Shown one piece after another: positions 61,294-64,000 of a stretch of DNA of 64,000 nucleotides. Source of the DNA: Vespula vulgaris (taxonomy: Eukaryota > Arthropoda > Insecta > Hymenoptera > Vespidae). The notes under the pieces are model-generated. The model did not search any database, was not told the origin of the DNA, and saw nothing but the letters and a program-made list of their open reading frames with translations. Location: NCBI RefSeq assembly GCF_905475345.1, contig NC_066607.1, positions 620,001-684,000 of the forward strand, written 5' to 3'. The translations under genes and the position numbers were made by a program. Positions within the stretch are counted from its first letter, which is position 1. Each line of letters starts with the position of its first letter.

Positions 61294-63699
61294 CTTCTTT
61301 TAAATTACTGAGATTGAGTCGAGCACACACTGTTTAGTTTCGCCACTATTTTTCTTATCTTGACGAGTATGTCTTCTCCGGTAATCCCATCGCAAAATTA
61401 TCAATAATTTTGGATCGATACTAAAGTTACGGGAAATTTTTTTTGTTTTTATCTTTCTTTTCTGCTTTTGAATCCTTTTTATCCTTTTGATTTCCACTAT
61501 CGATCTTTTTCCATATTCATCTTTCGTTCATTTTACTTTTTATGAATCGAATTTTGTTTATCTTTTTTTCCGGGATTGTATTAGATTGCAGATATATAAA
61601 TGCACATATAGACATACTAATATGTAAGTATAATTAGATATAAATATGTAGCGATATATAGTTATAGATGGGTGTGTATATCTACACATATGAGTATAAT
61701 CCGCCTACCGTCTGAAAAGATTAAGAAAAATTACATTCAAGTACCTATGCGTAAGAAAAAATATATAAGATTATCTCTAAGCTAATTTAAAGAAAATTTA
61801 AGAAACTTACGAAAAACTAGCGAAGATAGTTCCATCTTTCTGTATTAATAATTACATCTTACAGAATTTGCTGTAAAGAAAATAATTAGACATTAATATT
61901 GCATTACAATTGATAGATTGAAAGAAAAAAGAATTCAAATATGATTTATCTTACCGGATGGAAATTGTTTGAGATGAATGGATGGTTATATATTACTCTT
62001 GATCGTACCTCTTGAGAAAGTCTTATAACTTGTCATAACGGGTACTCGATTCAAAGTGACCAGCTTGTTCAATGCTTGCAGAGAGCTTGGACCCTCCCTT
62101 AAATAGTCCCGAACACAGAGTGGAGTGTGCGCCGTTTAGGTTCCCCCACTATTTTTTTTACATCGAAAAAAGCATATCATCCCCGGTGCTCTCAGCACAA
62201 GCTTACCAATAATTTTGGATCGATACTGAAGTCCCGGGAAATCTTTCTTTATCTTTTTCTTATATTTTAGAAATCAAGTTTTGTTTATCTATTTTTCGAG
62301 GAGGGAATTTCTTTGCTATTTATTTATTTATATTTATTTATTTTTATGAGAAAAATGTTGGCATTACCTAGAAAATAAAATAAAAATGAATATATTTAGA
62401 AGGAAAGTTTATTTCATGGAAAATCTATCTCTTTCTACACCATTTATAACTTATGCTTGGAACGACGTTGATCGGTTGATCATATAACGATAACTAGAAA
62501 AAACGTATAATAGATTTCTACTAATATCCGAAGTAATTATTAAAAGCAAACGTTAGAGGCAGTATTTTATAAGTGTCATATTATATGTGTATTTTGAGAA
62601 ATTAAATCATTCGGATAATATAATCTCAAATATTGCTAGAATTTACTAAAATCATTGCTATATTCGGTTATACGTAACAAAAAATTAACTATTGTAGTTG
62701 TTCATATGAAAAAATTCATCGTGACATACTACGGTTTGATGAGAAGAAATCAATAAATAAAATAATTTTTATATCTGAAGTTATTATTTTTAAAAAAGGG
62801 ATTTATACCTACACAGACACACTCACACGCTCAGGCATTTGATTTGCGCATACATCTGAGCACAAGCGTAGACGCAGAGGGAGAAAGATGATAATAAATA
62901 GAGTGATAGAAAGGACGATATATATGGAATTCTGTATTGCGCATGTGCATTTTCATTTAATTCCTATTAAAATTTCTTAACACGAGACCACTTTGATCTA
63001 TGTTCCGCGTGGACGATGGTTATAGGGTCCTGCAATAGTCTCTCTAACTTAAATCGATTATATCCTATAGCACAATCTCTGCCTATCTGCTCGTCTTTTG
63101 AAAGAGTTATTATCTCTCTTCATTCCACCGTTTGAATAATCTATCGAATATACGACGGCAGATCTATCTAGTTGATTGAAAAATTCATTTCCTCTTGATC
63201 CGTTTAGAGTTTCTCGACCGTGTAATAAGAAATACTGACTCATTCGTATAAAACCTATCCAAGTAAAATACGTAAGAGAGAAAAATATAATTTTACGAAA
63301 AAAGAGAAATATGACGAAAAATTATATATGAAACCATATTTTTTATTAATTTTTAATAAAGAGAAATAAATGTAACAAGAAAAAGAAGGAATCTTACGAG
63401 AAAAAGTTTTTAAGCATTAGTCTTTGCTATTGAGGAATATGGAAGTAGATACGACTAACTACTAACAAATTCTGAAAACGGATTGTAAAAATAAAATTAT
63501 ATAGTATGAAAATTGTAGTATCATTTATATCTAATAGTATTCATGTACTATTCTCAAGAACAACTGAGATCGAGAAAAGAAACATTAAAAGTTTCGTATA
63601 TGTAGAAACGAATGATTTCATAGAAATTAATCTTAATAATTACAATAACAATTATTATTGTAATAATTATTACACTAATTATTTGTAATAATGTAATTA

Positions 63700-64000
63700 T
63701 ATTATAAGATTTACAGTTTTACGTTATCTTTTCACTTTATAGAAATAAGTAAACTCGATGAGAAGAGCGTCGCAACGTCTATGTACAAATCTCACGTTCC
63801 TCTTATAGATGGACCTACGAAAGAATTTACTATCTTAGAAAACTAAAGACGGAGAAATCGACGATATAATTTCTTGCACAGTGTCTTAACTATTACTGAT
63901 CATTATATTAGTGAAGTTTTCAACATTTTTATAAAATGCAATTATTGCAAGACCTGTGAATCTTGGACAGATATGATAAATATGGCAGAATATCTTCAAC
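63700..64000 (+). mobile_element. MULE-like fragment 6, cut by the window edge
   Basis: Contains the leader region seen before the second start in fragments 3-5 (TTTCTTGCACAGTGTCTTAA, AATGCAATTATTGCAAGACC, CTTGGACAGATATGATAAAT, GGCAGAATATC). The recognisable transposase blocks should lie beyond 64000. Confidence 0.5.

Larger units (their letters stand above)
55260..63600. repeat. Array unit 6 (diverged)
   Basis: Longer than the others and clearly diverged from units 2-5. The right half matches unit 1 best (CATATCATCCCCGGTGCT, GATCGATACTG). An additional AT-rich stretch (about 60290-61060) has no counterpart that I can see in other units. Confidence 0.72.
21150..64000. repeat. Tandem array of six or more ~7.4-kb units
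   Basis: The same ordered set of landmarks recurs. A GTACTATGAGAGGAGG-like motif lies at 21471, 28607, 36392, 43209, 50600 and 58379, giving steps of 7136, 7785, 6817, 7391 and 7779. A second landmark (GATTCTCAAC in a minus-strand exon-like island) lies near 23236, 30511, 37911, 45194, 52641 and 61136. A third, GAGCGTGCGCTGTTTATG-like, lies near 24280, 31491, 38922, 46203, 53645 and 62125. Unit 1 is truncated on its left and the array continues past the right edge. Units contain plus- and minus-sense exon-like islands, AT-rich simple sequence and MULE-like fragments. I see no intact gene. The array is decayed or rapidly evolving DNA of unknown origin. Confidence 0.9.

Overview
The window is AT-rich, intron-bearing animal DNA, most likely from an aculeate hymenopteran insect (bee, wasp or ant). 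The clue is a spliced CUB plus trypsin-domain protease of the kind known as 'venom serine protease 34' in bees, next to ordinary insect housekeeping genes. I ran no searches. Gene models below were built by joining open frames at GT/AG sites with matching phase.

Region 1 (0.2-11.7 kb) is gene dense. A ten-exon minus-strand gene (203-3722) encodes an unrecognised, polar 894-residue protein with one hydrophobic segment near its C terminus. It lies head to head with MAF1 (plus strand, 6409-7500), the repressor of RNA polymerase III. MAF1 converges on NIF3L1 (minus, 8849-9985), which is followed by CIAO1 (minus, 10239-11417), a seven-bladed WD40 protein of cytosolic Fe-S cluster delivery.

Region 2 (11.7-18.4 kb) has no gene I can defend. 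It holds old dispersed repeats: a direct duplication, three copies of another element (one inverted), a 22-bp palindrome and a 14-bp-arm hairpin. Two short stretches look as if they might be exons.

Region 3 (18.4-20.7 kb) is the minus-strand serine protease, eight exons including a 10-nt first and a 26-nt last coding exon that are easy to miss.

Region 4 (about 21.1 kb to the right edge) is a tandem array of at least six units of about 7.4 kb, running past the window. Within a unit, about 1.5-2 kb on the left (plus sense) is repeated, diverged and inverted, on the right (minus sense). Exon-like open islands with conserved splice donors recur in every unit but are broken by stops and frameshifts, so the array reads as a decayed multigene cluster of unknown family. 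A fragment of a Mutator-like (MULE) transposase gene sits at most junctions between units. Outer units (1 and 6) are older-looking and resemble each other; inner units (2-5) share blocks from 0.25 to 2 kb that are almost identical, the usual result of unequal exchange or gene conversion.

The genes do not form a pathway together. I found no rRNA, tRNA, CRISPR or bacterial-type element.
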